Shown here: positions 20,850 through 32,514 of the stretch, in pieces
How positions within the stretch are numbered: position 1 is the stretch's first letter
How the letters are laid out: each line of letters begins with the position of its first letter
The notes under the pieces: model-generated
What the model was told of the DNA's origin: nothing
The model's input: only the letters and a program-made list of their open reading frames with translations
Database searches by the model: none
Made by a program: the position numbers and the translations under genes
Assembly (NCBI GenBank): GCA_054661495.1
Contig: BAAFSQ010000035.1
Location: 1 to 58,679, forward strand
Length of the DNA: 58,679 nt
Direction: 5' to 3'
Source: Zygophlyctis sp. KS116
Lineage: Eukaryota > Chytridiomycota

Positions 20850-21290
20850 TTACTTGATGTCTAAAGGTAATTGTTTTCTATTCTTGAGTGAAAAAAGTAG
20901 ATACAATATTTCATCTTTTGAAGTTTCTAATACTATTCCACCAGACACAATTTCTCCTAGAATGTATTGTACTTGCAAAGGTTTAAATATAAGATCAAGT
21001 TCACAAACGTTTACAAAAACAGAATCCAGACATTCCACAAATACCTGAATCAGATCTAAAATTGCCAATTCAGATTCATTGAAATCAACAATAAATACAA
21101 AGAACAATGTAGCAAAATTCTTGAATACAACTTTATAATCTTCAAAATTAAAAAAACCCAAATTCTTGCTTGACGCTAAAGACAATAATTGTTCAAGGAT
21201 ACGAGTCTGTTCTTGTATTTTCAACGGCACATACCAATTTACTAATCTTGGCTTTCCTGTTTGATTAAATACCAACACTCCCTTGATCAT
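20850..21290 (-). CDS. AP3S: AP-3 adaptor complex sigma subunit
   Basis: 146 aa, no introns. MIKGVLVFNQTGKPRL at the N-terminus, then FATLFFVFIVDFNESELAILDLIQVFVECLD and VCELDLIFKPLQVQYILGEIVSGG. The IDLIQVFVE-CLD and VCELDLIF blocks, plus the insert before the ATLFFVF strand, favour sigma-3 over sigma-1 and sigma-2. AP-3 sorts cargo from Golgi or endosomes to the vacuole or lysosome. The start at 21290 is the family-typical M-I-K. Confidence 0.93.
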   Translation of the reverse strand: MIKGVLVFNQTGKPRLVNWYVPLKIQEQTRILEQLLSLASSKNLGFFNFEDYKVVFKNFATLFFVFIVDFNESELAILDLIQVFVECLDSVFVNVCELDLIFKPLQVQYILGEIVSGGIVLETSKDEILYLLFSLKNRKQLPLDIK

Positions 21291-21381
21291 TATCAACCGC
21301 CCTACCACTTGCAAACTATGCTATAACAACAGAACAACAGATGCTACAAAAGCAAAAAAAGACAATGACGTAACTCCAAAT

Positions 21382-21715
21382 ATGGCTTTTCATGGATCGC
21401 CCTTTGAAGCAGAAATTGTCAATGAACGGTATGCTCTAAAATCTAACAAGTAGAATCTCTGGAAAGGGAAAATACACATTTTCAGATGGTAAAGTTTATA
21501 TTGGAGACTTCAAGGATGGACAATTTGATGGAATCGGAATGATACAATATCCAAATGGAGATAAATTTGAAGCTGAATGGAAAGATGGAATTGCAATCAA
21601 TGGAAAATTTACATTTAAAGATGGATTAGAATATCAGGAAGATGATTGGGATTATTGTACACCTGCAGATAGAAGATTTTATCATGAAAGAGTTTATGGA
21701 TTTCAAGAAAAATAA
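21382..21715 (+). CDS. MORN5: MORN repeat protein 5 (MORN5-like)
   Basis: 102 aa after removing the 25-nt intron 21429-21453. Three MORN-type units can be read: GKGKYTFSDGKVYIGDFKDG, FDGIGMIQYPNGDKFEAEWKDG and NGKFTFKDGLEYQEDDW. The end DYCTPADRRFYHERVYG is specific to MORN5. MORN5 is associated with motile cilia and flagella in other eukaryotes; its molecular role is poorly known. It supports a flagellated stage alongside the two dynein-2 subunits. Confidence 0.85.
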
Positions 21716-21827
21716 TATTTCTCTTTATATTCTTTTTTTAAAGAGATTTATCAAGAGATCTAGTCAAAAGATCTACAATTGTCGTAAAATATCTAGTTGT
21801 AGGAGAATAGCAAGATTTAGGTCCATT

Positions 21828-21962
21828 ATGTTTAGAAGAATAACAAGTGTACTACATAAAACTCTGCTTGTAGGAATAGCAGGAGCCACTTTACTAGGAA
21901 CAGTTAATATTGTAAATGGGATATTTTATAAAATCTCTCTAGTTCAAGAGAAAAAAAAGTAA
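21828..21962 (+). CDS. Small membrane protein, Cox14-like (tentative)
   Basis: 44 aa: MFRRITSVLHKTLLVGIAG, a single membrane helix, a short loop and a Lys-rich end. The spacing of RxT-x-LH followed by one helix resembles Cox14-type cytochrome oxidase assembly proteins of the mitochondrial inner membrane. At this length the resemblance is weak. The ATG is the last in an ORF that overlaps MORN5 in another frame, so I take it as the true start. Confidence 0.4.
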   Translation: MFRRITSVLHKTLLVGIAGATLLGTVNIVNGIFYKISLVQEKKK

Positions 21963-22037
21963 TTTTTTTAATTCTTTTTAATCATTCTAGTGATGACTAG
22001 AACTTGCATCTCTTTAAGAAATTTAAAATAAATGAAA

Positions 22038-22380
22038 TTACCCAACATTGTATCCAACAATAGATCTGCGTCCAATCATTTCTCCAACAATAAAAAATCC
22101 AGTGATTTTAGCTCCTTCCAAAACTACTCTTCCGACTTGTCCAACAGTCACTTTTTTCCATGCTCCAGTCTGAGCTGCTGTGAAAAAATGTCCAAAAGAG
22201 GCTTGGGCCTCTGCTAGTCCTGTAGGAGATGGAAAACTAATCTTTTCATGTTTGGCAATTAGACGGAGGGTAGAGCCAGTTACTTTGGAATAGTAGATAA
22301 GAGGCTCAGCTAATTCTAATGATTACTTGATGGTAATTACTAGTAAATCTGCCAACTAATAAAGTCAATTGTGCGGCCAT
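22038..22380 (-). CDS. ATP20: Mitochondrial ATP synthase subunit g (ATP20)
   Basis: 105 aa from two exons; a 25-nt intron at 22316-22340 follows codon 13. The protein starts MAAQLTLLVGRFTKLAEPL. Its middle part contains QTGAWKKVTVGQVGRVVLEG and it ends with FFIVGEMIGRRSIVGYNVG. The C-terminal helix with the GE-x-x-GRRS-x-VGY signature is diagnostic for subunit g, which sits next to the Fo membrane ring and promotes dimer formation. It is readily missed because the coding strand is split by the intron so close to the start. Confidence 0.88.
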
Positions 22381-22408
22381 TCAAAAATCACGTAAAAATT
22401 TACGAGGT

Positions 22409-25400
22409 TTATTTGACCATTGATTTGATCAGTGCCACAACAGATCCAGACTTGCAAGATAATTCAAGCTCTTTCCACAAACATAAGCATTCTTCTTCTT
22501 CCAATATAGTCAATAGATTTTGAAAAAGTTTAATACTTGCATGTCTAGTCGCTGATCGGTTACTTAATAGTCCTTGGATCAGGAAATTCTTCCATTGGTA
22601 ATGATTTTGTAGTAGTACTGATGCATGACTGTCTATTGATAATAAATCATTTAAAATTGATAAACAGACGCGAAGAGATTTGGGGCAGTTATTCTCAATA
22701 CTAGACAAGAGACATTTTGGAGAAAAATATTGTGGAAAGTTTGATAATATACTGTCCTTGAGATCAAGATCTGGAAGGGATAATAGGGTAGGATTCTAAA
22801 ATTAAAATAGGAAAATTACATCAAGTAAGGTAGATAAGATTTCTGAACAGAATAGATCAACATCATAGGATTCCAATAGAGATTGTAATAAGATAAAACA
22901 TGAATGAAGTTCATCTTCATTACTCTAGTAATTAAAAATAATAGGAATTACACTTAATTTTAAAGTTGAAAGAATATCTGGTAAATTATCCAGAGATACA
23001 GTTGAACAGGACTCTTTACTCCAAGAAGGAATGTACCAGGGCTCCAAAGCCAGAGGAATAGAGGTTTCTTGCTTTGTTGGAGTCAAATCAGAAGGTATAT
23101 GCCATTGGGTTGAAGATTCCGCAGATGGAGCTATTTCTAAAATAGGAGCAACAGTTTCTTTATCAGTGATCTGCTTCTTTGAGTCAATCGGATCGTGTAA
23201 TTCTGTAACTAATTCTGACAAAATAGCATTGATATATTCAAGAATCTTTGAGTCTTCAGGTTCACACGACTCAAGTACAACCCGATCTAAAATGTCATCA
23301 ATGAATTCAGATAATAAATCATCATTCTCCTCTGTGCTTATATAGTCTTGTGATTCCAGAGTTGCATAATTAGATTCTTCAATTTGATTAGATGGCCCGT
23401 TATTGTGTAGATGGTTATTATCACAAATTTTGTCAGGTTCATCATGAAATTCGCTCTTGGATGCATTATTAATCACTTCGTCTTCAATCAACTCCACTTT
23501 TCTTTGATCAGATAATATAATTGAATCTTTTGATCCAGAATGCTCATCAGACGATTCTTCAGACTCATCCTGTAGTGTTTTTTCAGACAAGTCTGCGTCT
23601 CTATCCTCGAAATTTGAATTTTGATCAACTAGTAATTGTGCAGTTTCGATTCTAGTTGCTAAAGGAGTTGCAATTTTAAATGTATTCGCCGTTGATGGTG
23701 GTGCATGCATAACAGGGATTCGGGAATGTGGAGAATCCGTCGTTTTCAAAACCTATGTATTAAAATGCTCAAACGGCTTACAATATTCCTTGTTTCAAGT
23801 ATCTCACCAAGAAGGTTTCTATGCTCCGAAACATTATTTCCAAAAAGCTTGTTTATACGATTTTGATCAGGCACTTTCAAACCATTCCAAATCAACCAAA
23901 AATTATCAGAATGCGATAAATACAATGCTTTAATCAGCTCTTTTATCTGTTTTTTGGAACACTCTTCCAATTCTGGTATCATGATAATAACTCTTAGGAG
24001 CAACATTTTAAAATCTAGTATTAGAATAATGATTGTAAATTTACTGCCGACCTTTGATGTATATGATGAAAGAAAATCTACTCTTACCAAACACAACATT
24101 GATAAAAGACCAATCTTCGCCTTGGGTTTTCGCATCAGACCAGGTTCAATCATCATGTTCAATAATACTGGGATTGCATTTTCCTGCATCAAAGTTGCCA
24201 TTCTTTGTAAAAGAATTTCATACTGCTCAATATTTGATTGTCTTGATTTTAAATTGTAAGAGTTATAAACAGCATGAACTGTTTTAACAAAAAAGGGTTC
24301 GATATGATGATTTAAGTCCACCAAAGACGTAATAACTTCGAAAGCAGAATTCACAACTCTAAAATGTGTATCATCCAAACCCATAAAAATCATTTCAGTG
24401 AATTTTGGAGACACTTTGAAATCTTTACTTTTGATCATATTTAATAGAGATTCAAATGCTTTACATCTAGTCTGCCAATCTGATGACTTTGAACGAGAAC
24501 ATAATGTATTCAAATCCGGTAAATTTTCTGCTTTTGTTGTTTTGACAAATTCAGCAACCACAACTTTTCTCTTGATGACTGGCTTTTTCTCGGGTACTTC
24601 ATACGCTTGTAAAGGTATACTTGAAGTTTCAATATTAGTATTACTAGCCTGTTTAGTCAATACATCAACTGCCGCTAAAGATTGCGAAGGAACACGAAGC
24701 GCCTTGATTATAGGCTTATGATTCATATCATTAGAATTAGTCAGCGCAACAGGCTCTCTCAGCACCCGCATTGCACCCCCTAAAATTGGCTCTTTTGTTT
24801 CAGTCTTTTTAGACACAGTATCCTTGAACCGTTTAGAGAATAAATTAGTAGTCATCCTTGCACTTCCAATTTCCCCTAGAGATGGATTCTTAGCAACAGT
24901 CTTTTCTGATTTTATTATAATATCTGGTGATGATAATGTTTTTATAATATTGGTACTCCTTGAAATACTACTTGGTTTTGACTGAATCTCCTGTTCGGAC
25001 TGATTGCGTTTTGGAGTTTTCCACGACAAAGGTTTCTCTTCAATCTTCAAGTATTTTTTACTTGTTTCAGGAAGTGATGCTAACAATCTTTTTTTAAATT
25101 TCTGTGATAAATATTACCTGTCCGAATTGAATTTTTCTTGGTACGCGCTGTAGCAAAGTCTGGCTGATTCCCTTACTTGCGGTACAGAGTCTAAAATAAA
25201 TACCCCAATTCCAAATTCCAATTTATCCACATAATTTTCCAGCTTTACTTTTAAAGAACATTCAATTGTAACAACTAAACAATCAATCGCTGCAATCCGA
25301 AATGTTTTTGATTGATTCTTATGCGCATCTATAAAATGAGGTATTAGAGCAGGAAACCCGTTTGCATTCTGAATGCAATGTATTAGAGTAGATGATGCAC

Positions 25401-25752
25401 AATTAACGATAACCTTATTTGCTTTACCGCATAATTTCAGCACAGGTATTAATAACGACTCATCAAACCGTTCCTTTAGACAACTGGACAGAGTGTCCAA
25501 GAGACGCAAACAATCTTTGACCAGTTTCGTTCTATCTGAATTTAGACAAGCACTTATTCCAAACTTCCAAGATTGTCGCACTATTGTAACGAAACCAACA
25601 ACTTCCCAAGACCCAAGAGTTATATCGGTCATTCTCAATAATGCATTATCAAACTTGTTCCAGTTCTTCTCAGATTCTGGTTCCTCAAACAATGCATGAA
25701 GCTTTGCAGATTCTGTCTCTAACTGTGCTGAATGCAGAGATATCGGACTCAT
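22409..25752 (-). CDS. CLASP/Stu1-type TOG-domain microtubule-binding protein
   Basis: 1,077 aa from five exons; introns 25088-25117, 23753-23781, 22925-22951 and 22796-22819. HEAT/TOG-type helices lie at residues 1-210 (LLDTLSSCLKERFDESLLIPVLKL; VRESARLCYSAYQEKF). A Ser/Pro/Lys-rich linker follows, then a second TOG array (WQTRCKAFESLLNMI, HFRVVNSAFEVITSLV), an acidic linker, and a C-terminal helical domain ending near LFQNLLTILEEEE. This TOG-linker-TOG-CTD layout fits CLASP, which rescues microtubules at kinetochores and cortex. XMAP215 is less likely because only two TOG arrays are seen. Start codon is 53 nt from the divergent asparaginase. Confidence 0.7.
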
Positions 25753-25805
25753 AAAGTATTAAGGCTCGCGACTTCCGCTCTATATATCTGCCATTTGGGA
25801 AGAAT

Positions 25806-28024
25806 ATGAATATTTTCAATAATGATTCTATAAACCAACTATTGACAGTCAGAGACGAAATGATTGGTCCGGATATCTCTAGAGTACTGATCATTTATAC
25901 TGGTGGTACAATAGGAATGAAGAATACAGAAAATGGATATCAACCAGCTCAGGGATATTTGACTCAAACTTTGGCCTCAATGGTTAGATTTAATGATCCA
26001 AATGGGTTTCAACAGTCTCCAACAATATATGACTGTAATGTTGGTCAACCCTCAGATATGGTATATAGGCCTCTATCAGAGGATTGTAGGAATGAAAAGT
26101 CTTTAGAAACTTATTTCATATCAGGTGTAGAATGTATTAAAATACGTCTAACTGCTCTCATTACGCCACCTTCAATTTACAAAAAGAGGACTAGATACTC
26201 TATTTTAGAGTATGATAAGTTACTCGACTCATCAAATATGAATTTTGAAGACTGGGTTAGAATAGCAACAGATATTCAAGTTAATTATAAGTTATTTGAT
26301 GCATTTATTATACTGCATGGAACAGACACGATGGCGTATACTGCATCTGTTTTATCATTTATGATGGAAAATTTAGGGAAAACTATAATTATTACAGGAT
26401 CACAAATTCCATTATCTGAAGTAAGAAATGATGCTATAGAAAATATACTGGGGTATTTTGGATTTACTAAATCTTAGAGCGTTGGAAATAGCGGCCCATT
26501 TCGTTATTCCAGAAGTCGGACTCTTCTTTGATAACAAATTATTTCGTGGAAACAGAACCTCAAAGGTTAATGCTATTGAATTAGATGCTTTCGAATCTCC
26601 TAATCTAAATCCTTTAATAAAGATGGGGATAAAAATTGAAGTATCATGGGTAGATATTTGGAGACCAACTGAAATAGCTCCATTTAATGTTCAGAAAGTT
26701 TTAAATTCTGCAGTTACTACATTAAGGCTCTTTCCAGGAATTTCTGAATCAACTCTTAGAGCTTTTCTTTCTGTTCCTGAAATTAGTGGGGTAGTGTTGG
26801 AAACGTTTGGATCAGGAAATGCTCCCAATAATCGTCCAGAGCTCTTAAGTGTTCTAAAGAAAGCTTCGGATATGGGGATAGTCATTGTTAATTGCTCGCA
26901 ATGCAAAAGAGGGTTGGTTTCGGACTTGTATGCTACTGGAAGGGCGCTTTCTGAAATTGGGATTGTCCCGGGAAGTGATATGACTTCTGAATGTGCGCTG
27001 ACAAAATTGGCTTACTTGCTTGGGAAATATCCTCAACAGCCCGCAAAGGTGCGACTACTCATGCGCTCTAATTTACGTGGTGAACTAACTATTCCAGAAG
27101 TAAAACAGCAATTTACATATTTTGTCTCCCATGGGCTTGCATCTTCGATCAAGATTCTGATGGGAAAAAACACTTTAAATGAATTAGAAGGAGAAAGTCA
27201 ATCTGCTACTTTGGAAAAATCATTAGTTCCCATGGTAAACTTTTATTCTTGAAACGTAGGTATTATGCCTTGCTGCTAGGACTGGTGATGTGAATGCTAT
27301 CCAATCCACGGCTACGCATTATCCTCATCTCATAAATGCAGTCGATTATGATAAAAGAACTCCATTGCATATTGCCTGCTCAGAGGGGCAGTTACCGTAA
27401 TATTTCTTTTCATAAAATTTAGTGCTGTAAAATGTCTATTGAAATTGGGAGCTAGTATTTTTGCTAGAGACAGATTTGATTGCACTCCTCTAAGAGATGC
27501 AATTAAATTTGGTCATTTTCCGACAGTGAAAATTCTTTTGTCTGCAGGTGCACATATATCAGATTTAGAAGCTGCAGAAGTTACAAATGAAATGATGACA
27601 TATATTGGTTTAGGTGATCTATTTAGAATTCAAATGTTTGTTGAATCAGGTGCCAACGTCAACTTACCATGGGTCGATAGCCGGACGCCTTTGCATTTAG
27701 CGGCAAGTGAAAATCAAATAGAGATTGTAAGATATATTATTGATATAGCGATGAACTGTCATCATCATAATTTTTCTCCTATTAGATCTGGGATCGAATT
27801 TGAGATAGGAAATACTCAAAAAAATATTTGTCCGATTAATTTAGTAAGAGTTATAAATTAAAAAATTAGGAACCTCTAGACAAATATGGAAAGACTCCTC
27901 GCGGTAATATAACCAATATTTTAATTTGTAAGATTATGCAGCAAAAAATTTGGATGCAGGAAAAGAAATTGTCATTCTTTTGGAAAATGCAATTAAAAGA
28001 TTATGCAAAACTTTCAAGGGCTAG
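25806..28024 (+). CDS. Type I L-asparaginase with C-terminal ankyrin repeats
   Basis: 695 aa after removing 26453-26477, 27235-27259, 27397-27422, 27844-27869 and 27904-27932. The catalytic module spans residues 1 to about 465. It holds the first Thr in IIYTGGTIGM, the second Thr/Asp pair in ILHGTDTMAYTAS, and IITGSQIPL. The C-terminal third has ankyrin-like units: DKRTPLHIACSEGQLPAVKC, FDCTPLRDAIKFGHFPTVKI, SRTPLHLAASENQIEIVRY and DKYGKTPRDYAAK. This asparaginase-ankyrin architecture is shared with the animal 60-kDa lysophospholipase/ASPG type. It hydrolyses asparagine to aspartate and ammonia. The stop is 9 nt before the AAA gene. Confidence 0.93.
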
Positions 28025-28033
28025 CGTTTGTAG

Positions 28034-29329
28034 ATGAAAATACAACTCTACACAGATCAGCTCCAGGAATTGCATTCTCTGGTAAATGCTGCTCAGGATA
28101 GAAAGTTTAATATTCTGATCAAAGGGGAAAAAGGAATCGGGGAATCTCTAAAGTATATTTCTTTGATTAAAAGAGTAGGCAGCATTTAACTTTTGATTTT
28201 GAAGTCTTGAAAATAGAATCAATTTATATTCAAAAGCAAATTTCAGATGATCAAAGACTCAAGCCATGCATTATTTTGGAAAATTTACATTTTTTAACCT
28301 CGGGTAGATAACTTCAACTAAATTTCAACAGGATACAATAATGATCCCATCGCTATTAAAAATATTATTGGCATCATAAAATCTCTCAAAGGATTCATTA
28401 TTGGTACTACGATAGTTGACTTGCCTACAGATCTGATGGAAATGTTTTATTTTAGGGTTGATTTCCCACTCCCATCACCAGCACAAAGATCAGAATTGAT
28501 TCAGATAAATCTCACAGAAATCAACATGCATGTAGATCCAAAAGATATGCAGGATCTTATAGATGTATGACAGGGAAAATTAAATTAAATTAGAAATCAG
28601 ATGGATTATCAACCAGTCAAATCATAGAATCATTTAAAATTTTAAATCAAACCCACTTAAATTGTCAAAAAGAAGATGATTTAGAAAATGATACAAATGG
28701 CAATATTCTTAATTTGAAAATCATATTGGAAGAGTACTACAGACCCCACACCAAAAATTTGGTAAAGCTTCCGAACGTATCTATTCCAAAGGTTGAAAAA
28801 CACATTATCGAGCGGCTGGAAAAATTAATCATAGGCTTTTCAAAGAACTTTAAGAATTTTAACAAAATTGGTGTTAACTTGCCGGGTGGAATATTATTAC
28901 ACGGGCCAGCTGGCGTAGGGAAGACTAGATTAGCTCTACATCTATTGAAGAAATGGAACTTGAATGTATTGAGTGCTAAACCAAGTCAAATATTTTCAAA
29001 ATATTTATCAGAATCTGAAAATAATATTGTTAATCTTTTCAAAAAAGCTTCTGAATGCACTCCATGTGTTATATTTCTTGACGAAATTGATGTATATGGA
29101 TGTAAAAGAGGTATATTTTTAATTTTTTCAGCTATTAGATATTGAAAATAAGGGTTCAAATGTTAATGCTCGTATTTTGTCTACTCTTTTAAATGAAATG
29201 GATGGAATCGGGATTAAAAGGGATATTTTAGTGCTTGGAACTTGCAGTGATATTAAAAGATGCGATGATGCATTACTTAGGCCGGGGAGATTAGATGTTT
29301 TAATTCGAATAGATGAAATAAAGAATTGA
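28034..29329 (+). CDS. Divergent, C-terminally short AAA+ ATPase (Cdc48/Afg2/Pex1-6 type)
   Basis: 390 aa after removing 28153-28178, 28304-28331, 28565-28593 and a 40-nt intron at 29092-29131. An N-terminal AAA-like segment has a degenerate P-loop (GEKGIGESLK, no GKT) and PCIILEN. The second AAA module has Walker A GPAGVGKTR, Walker B CVIFLDEID, NARILSTLLNEMDGIG and the arginine-finger region RPGRLD. The protein stops 13 residues later without an AAA lid, only 19 nt before the end of SPT5. The subfamily cannot be fixed. It may be a reduced peroxin or Afg2-like protein, or the lid may lie in an unrecognised exon. Confidence 0.7.
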
Positions 29330-29348
29330 GCAACTGCATCACTATTTA

Positions 29349-32300
29349 TTATGCTTTATGCTTTGCTAAAATGGCCATTGCCAGAACTTTGATTTCCGAT
29401 CCTTCGCTTAATTTGACTACACCATCTAAACCGTCAACAGAAATTAAAACTCCTAATTGACCTCTGTACTCTCCTCCTACAATTTTGACAACATCTCTCC
29501 TCTCCGGAGGCACTAATTCCAAGCAGCTACATGAGAGCATTGATGTGTCTCCATTGTATAATTTGACAGTCACTTTTCCGCTAGATTGGTCAATCTCCTT
29601 AATAACACCGTGGATTCCTTCAAGCGATTCATCTCCTACGCTTGAACTAACCTTGATTTCAATATCAGTGGTAATCCAGTCTTGCATAGAACCTAAGACA
29701 TATTAATTTTATAAAAAATACCTGGCACATGAGAGTCATCATTTGGAACAAATGGCGTAGCTGCTGAAATAGGTACAGAAGGCATGTTCGGATAAAAGCT
29801 GGAAGCTGGTGTAGCTTGATTATATGGTGTAGCTGCATCCCATCCATTTGATGATACAGCTGGAGTTGTGGGGTTGAGAGGTGTATCGGCTCTAAATATT
29901 AGTATCGTTGATTTTCAAACATACAGGGCACTATATTGATTAGATGCCATTCCAGTATTATTATCCATGCGTTCGGTAAACGGTGTATTACCCGAACCCC
30001 ATACTGATGTAGCACCTCCACCAGGAGTCTTACTACTGGCATCCCATGCAGGGGTTTTAGCATCTCTGGCCATTGGAGTCTTGGCTCCACCATGCATTGG
30101 AGTAGCAGCTCCCCAGCCAGTTGCCCGATCATTGTCTTGTGTATATCGCTGCGTTCTTTCGCTTTGCTCATCCAAGATTCTGAGCTTGTCCATATCTACA
30201 TTTACAATTTTTGAATTAGCCATTAGTTCAACTCTTGCCAAACTATCGGTAGCATGCTTAACAATTCCTTTATATCCTTTGAAGGGACCTTTAATTATAG
30301 AGACCCTACTGTTCATTCTAACCATTGGGCCACCACGCCCACGATTTCCTCCTGAAGATCGAGCTCCCCGAGAATTGTTATTATAGCCAGAGCTCATTCT
30401 ATCATTGTTATTCTTAACCCCGTGAACAACCACCGACTCCGAGGTTGTTACATAATTTCCTCTATTTTCTGGTATTTCAATAGATCTCAAGAAAACACTT
30501 CGACGAAAGACTGCCATAACTGTCGCTTTTTTCCGATAAACAATTGGAGGGCCATCAATAATCTGTACAATATCATTGATACCAAATAAAATTCCATTCT
30601 TGTCTGTTCCAACAGCTTTCTTAATTTCATTTCTGGGTCGAACTTCCTGGGGTTTAACATTGACTATATTTCCATCCTGAGTAAGAACAGTCAAAGAATC
30701 CTTTTCTACGTTCAGAATCATACCAACTTCGTGGATTCTAATCATAAGTATTATAAAACTATTACGATAGCTGAACAAAATCATCAATGCTATATTGACC
30801 CCCAGACACCTCGCCAGTTGTAATTTCAGTTGCAGCCTTCAAATCTTTGGAAAACACAGATATCTAAAAAGTTAAGACAGAATAACTTACTGGCTTTAAA
30901 TCTGCATCTGAAAGAATACTGGTGACATTATTTTCAATATTAATAACAAGCCCAGTGACCCCCTTGTAGATACCCGAAGCAACCTTAACATGAGCACCCA
31001 CTTCAAACTTCTTTCTTAATTCTATTGCTGGAAACGGAATAGGCTCATTGAATCCAAAAGATGCATCCGGGAGTATTGTTACAACACCATTTTGTACAGA
31101 TTGAACAGTTCCTTTGACGTTTTTCAGTTCTCCTACCAAAACCTCTACATTTTCTCCGATTTGGAAATCTTCAACAGTGGCCGCGGCCACAGCACCAAGC
31201 AAGGCTACATCATCGGTTCCTTCCTCAACTACACCGCCAGAGAATGCAGTGACCTCCTCCAAAGTCGGATTAATATTCTCTGTTTGGAGAGAAATCACCT
31301 TCATTGATTTTTCAAGATATCCTTCTCGAGTATAAAAATCATTCTGATAGTAGAATCCTCCATCACGAGCTTCACATTCTCTATTTGACTCAAAGTCTCT
31401 ATAATTAAATAGTTTTTGAGGAGGCCTTTGTTCAGCCTTTTTCCTTTTGGGACCTCCAAAAGAATCAATTCTAGGCATCAACTTGATTGTCACATTTTCA
31501 GCAGAGTCAATATTTAAGATTTGACCCAAATCTCCTGAATACTTTCCTCTTCGAACTCTAACCCAAGCTCCTAGAACCAGTTCTTTTTCTTTCGACTTGA
31601 TCGTCAAACATTGAGTCATTTCATTCACCGGAACAATTTTGATACTATTTGAATATACATTCATAATTCCCTGAACTGAATCCTTTATCCTATCTAGATT
31701 ATCCCCCTCCACATAAATATAACCCGGTATTCCATTTCTAAAAAATGCCGAGTGAATCTTTAATGCATTTGATCCCGACTCTAAGCTTAAATATTTCTTT
31801 GTTAAATTAAAGATGATATCCTTTTCCTTTCCAGCTTTACACTTGACCATTGCTAATTTTGGATCTCTGACACCTGGAATCAAAACATTTTGAGGAACTG
31901 CTTCCTTATCCCCGCGAAAGACCCCATAATCTGATCTCGAGTATCTCTCTTTCAACTGAGCTGCTAATTCTTCCGCATCCAAATCATCTTCTTTCTGAAA
32001 CTGCATATCTAATTTTCGATGCCTTCCTTTATCTAGATAACTCTTTTCCATTTCATCCAGTTCCTCTTTATCAGCCTCTGGACCTTCATCATCTTCATCC
32101 TAAAATTTAAGTTTTTCAAGTTTACAAATTCCTCATCTTCATCATCATCAACTGCAGCTTCTTCTTCAATAAACGGATTCAATCTTCGCCGTTTCTTTTT
32201 TTTCTTGACCGTCTGTTCATTAGTATTTTTTACTTTTACCAAATCTTCTTCTTCTTCATCATCTTCAGAAAGTGCCCCTTCTTCTTCATCATCTTCTTGT

Positions 32301-32428
32301 TCTTCTTGTTCTTCATCTGGCTCTTCATCGTCCTGCTGCTGTTCCTGATCGTCATCTTCCAACTCTTCTTCTGATACTTCAGAGCGTCCATCAGACAAAT
32401 GATCTTTTTCATCATCAAATAAATTCAT
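29349..32428 (-). CDS. SPT5: Transcription elongation factor SPT5
   Basis: 978 aa from six exons; introns 32100-32125, 30864-30890, 30738-30765, 29892-29924 and 29693-29721. An acidic N-terminus of Asp/Glu runs precedes the NGN domain (PGVRDPKLAMVKCKAGKEKD), which pairs with Spt4. Several KOW motifs follow, e.g. LGAWVRVRRGKYSGDLGQI, VGAHVKVASGIYKGVTGLV and SRVSIIKGPFKGYKGIVKH. The C-terminal repeat region is rich in TP-M/A-W units (AATPMHGGAKTPMARDAK; TPAWDASSKTPGG), the target of CTD-type kinases. A final KOW closes the protein. SPT5 clamps RNA polymerase II and couples elongation to capping and pausing. Confidence 0.96.
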
Positions 32429-32514
32429 TTCTTTTCAGTTGAAAACCCTAAAAAAACTAAAACATTTGTGCACTTGTGGGAATTGAACTCGCGATCTGTG
32501 ACTTAAAAAAGAAA

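Noticed and set aside
22032-22217. Plus-strand 61-aa ORF
   Set aside because: Antisense shadow of ATP synthase subunit g, whose minus-strand frame is diagnostic.
27727-27752. 22-nt GT...TAG intron in the asparaginase ankyrin tail
   Set aside because: Removing it creates an immediate stop; the unspliced reading stays open into the next clear junction.
29967-30386. Plus-strand 139-aa ORF antisense to SPT5
   Set aside because: Long only because the SPT5 C-terminal repeats are GC-richer and lack stops on the complement.
31092-31335. Plus-strand ORFs antisense to SPT5 KOW region
   Set aside because: Both are complements of conserved KOW coding sequence and have no recognisable domain.
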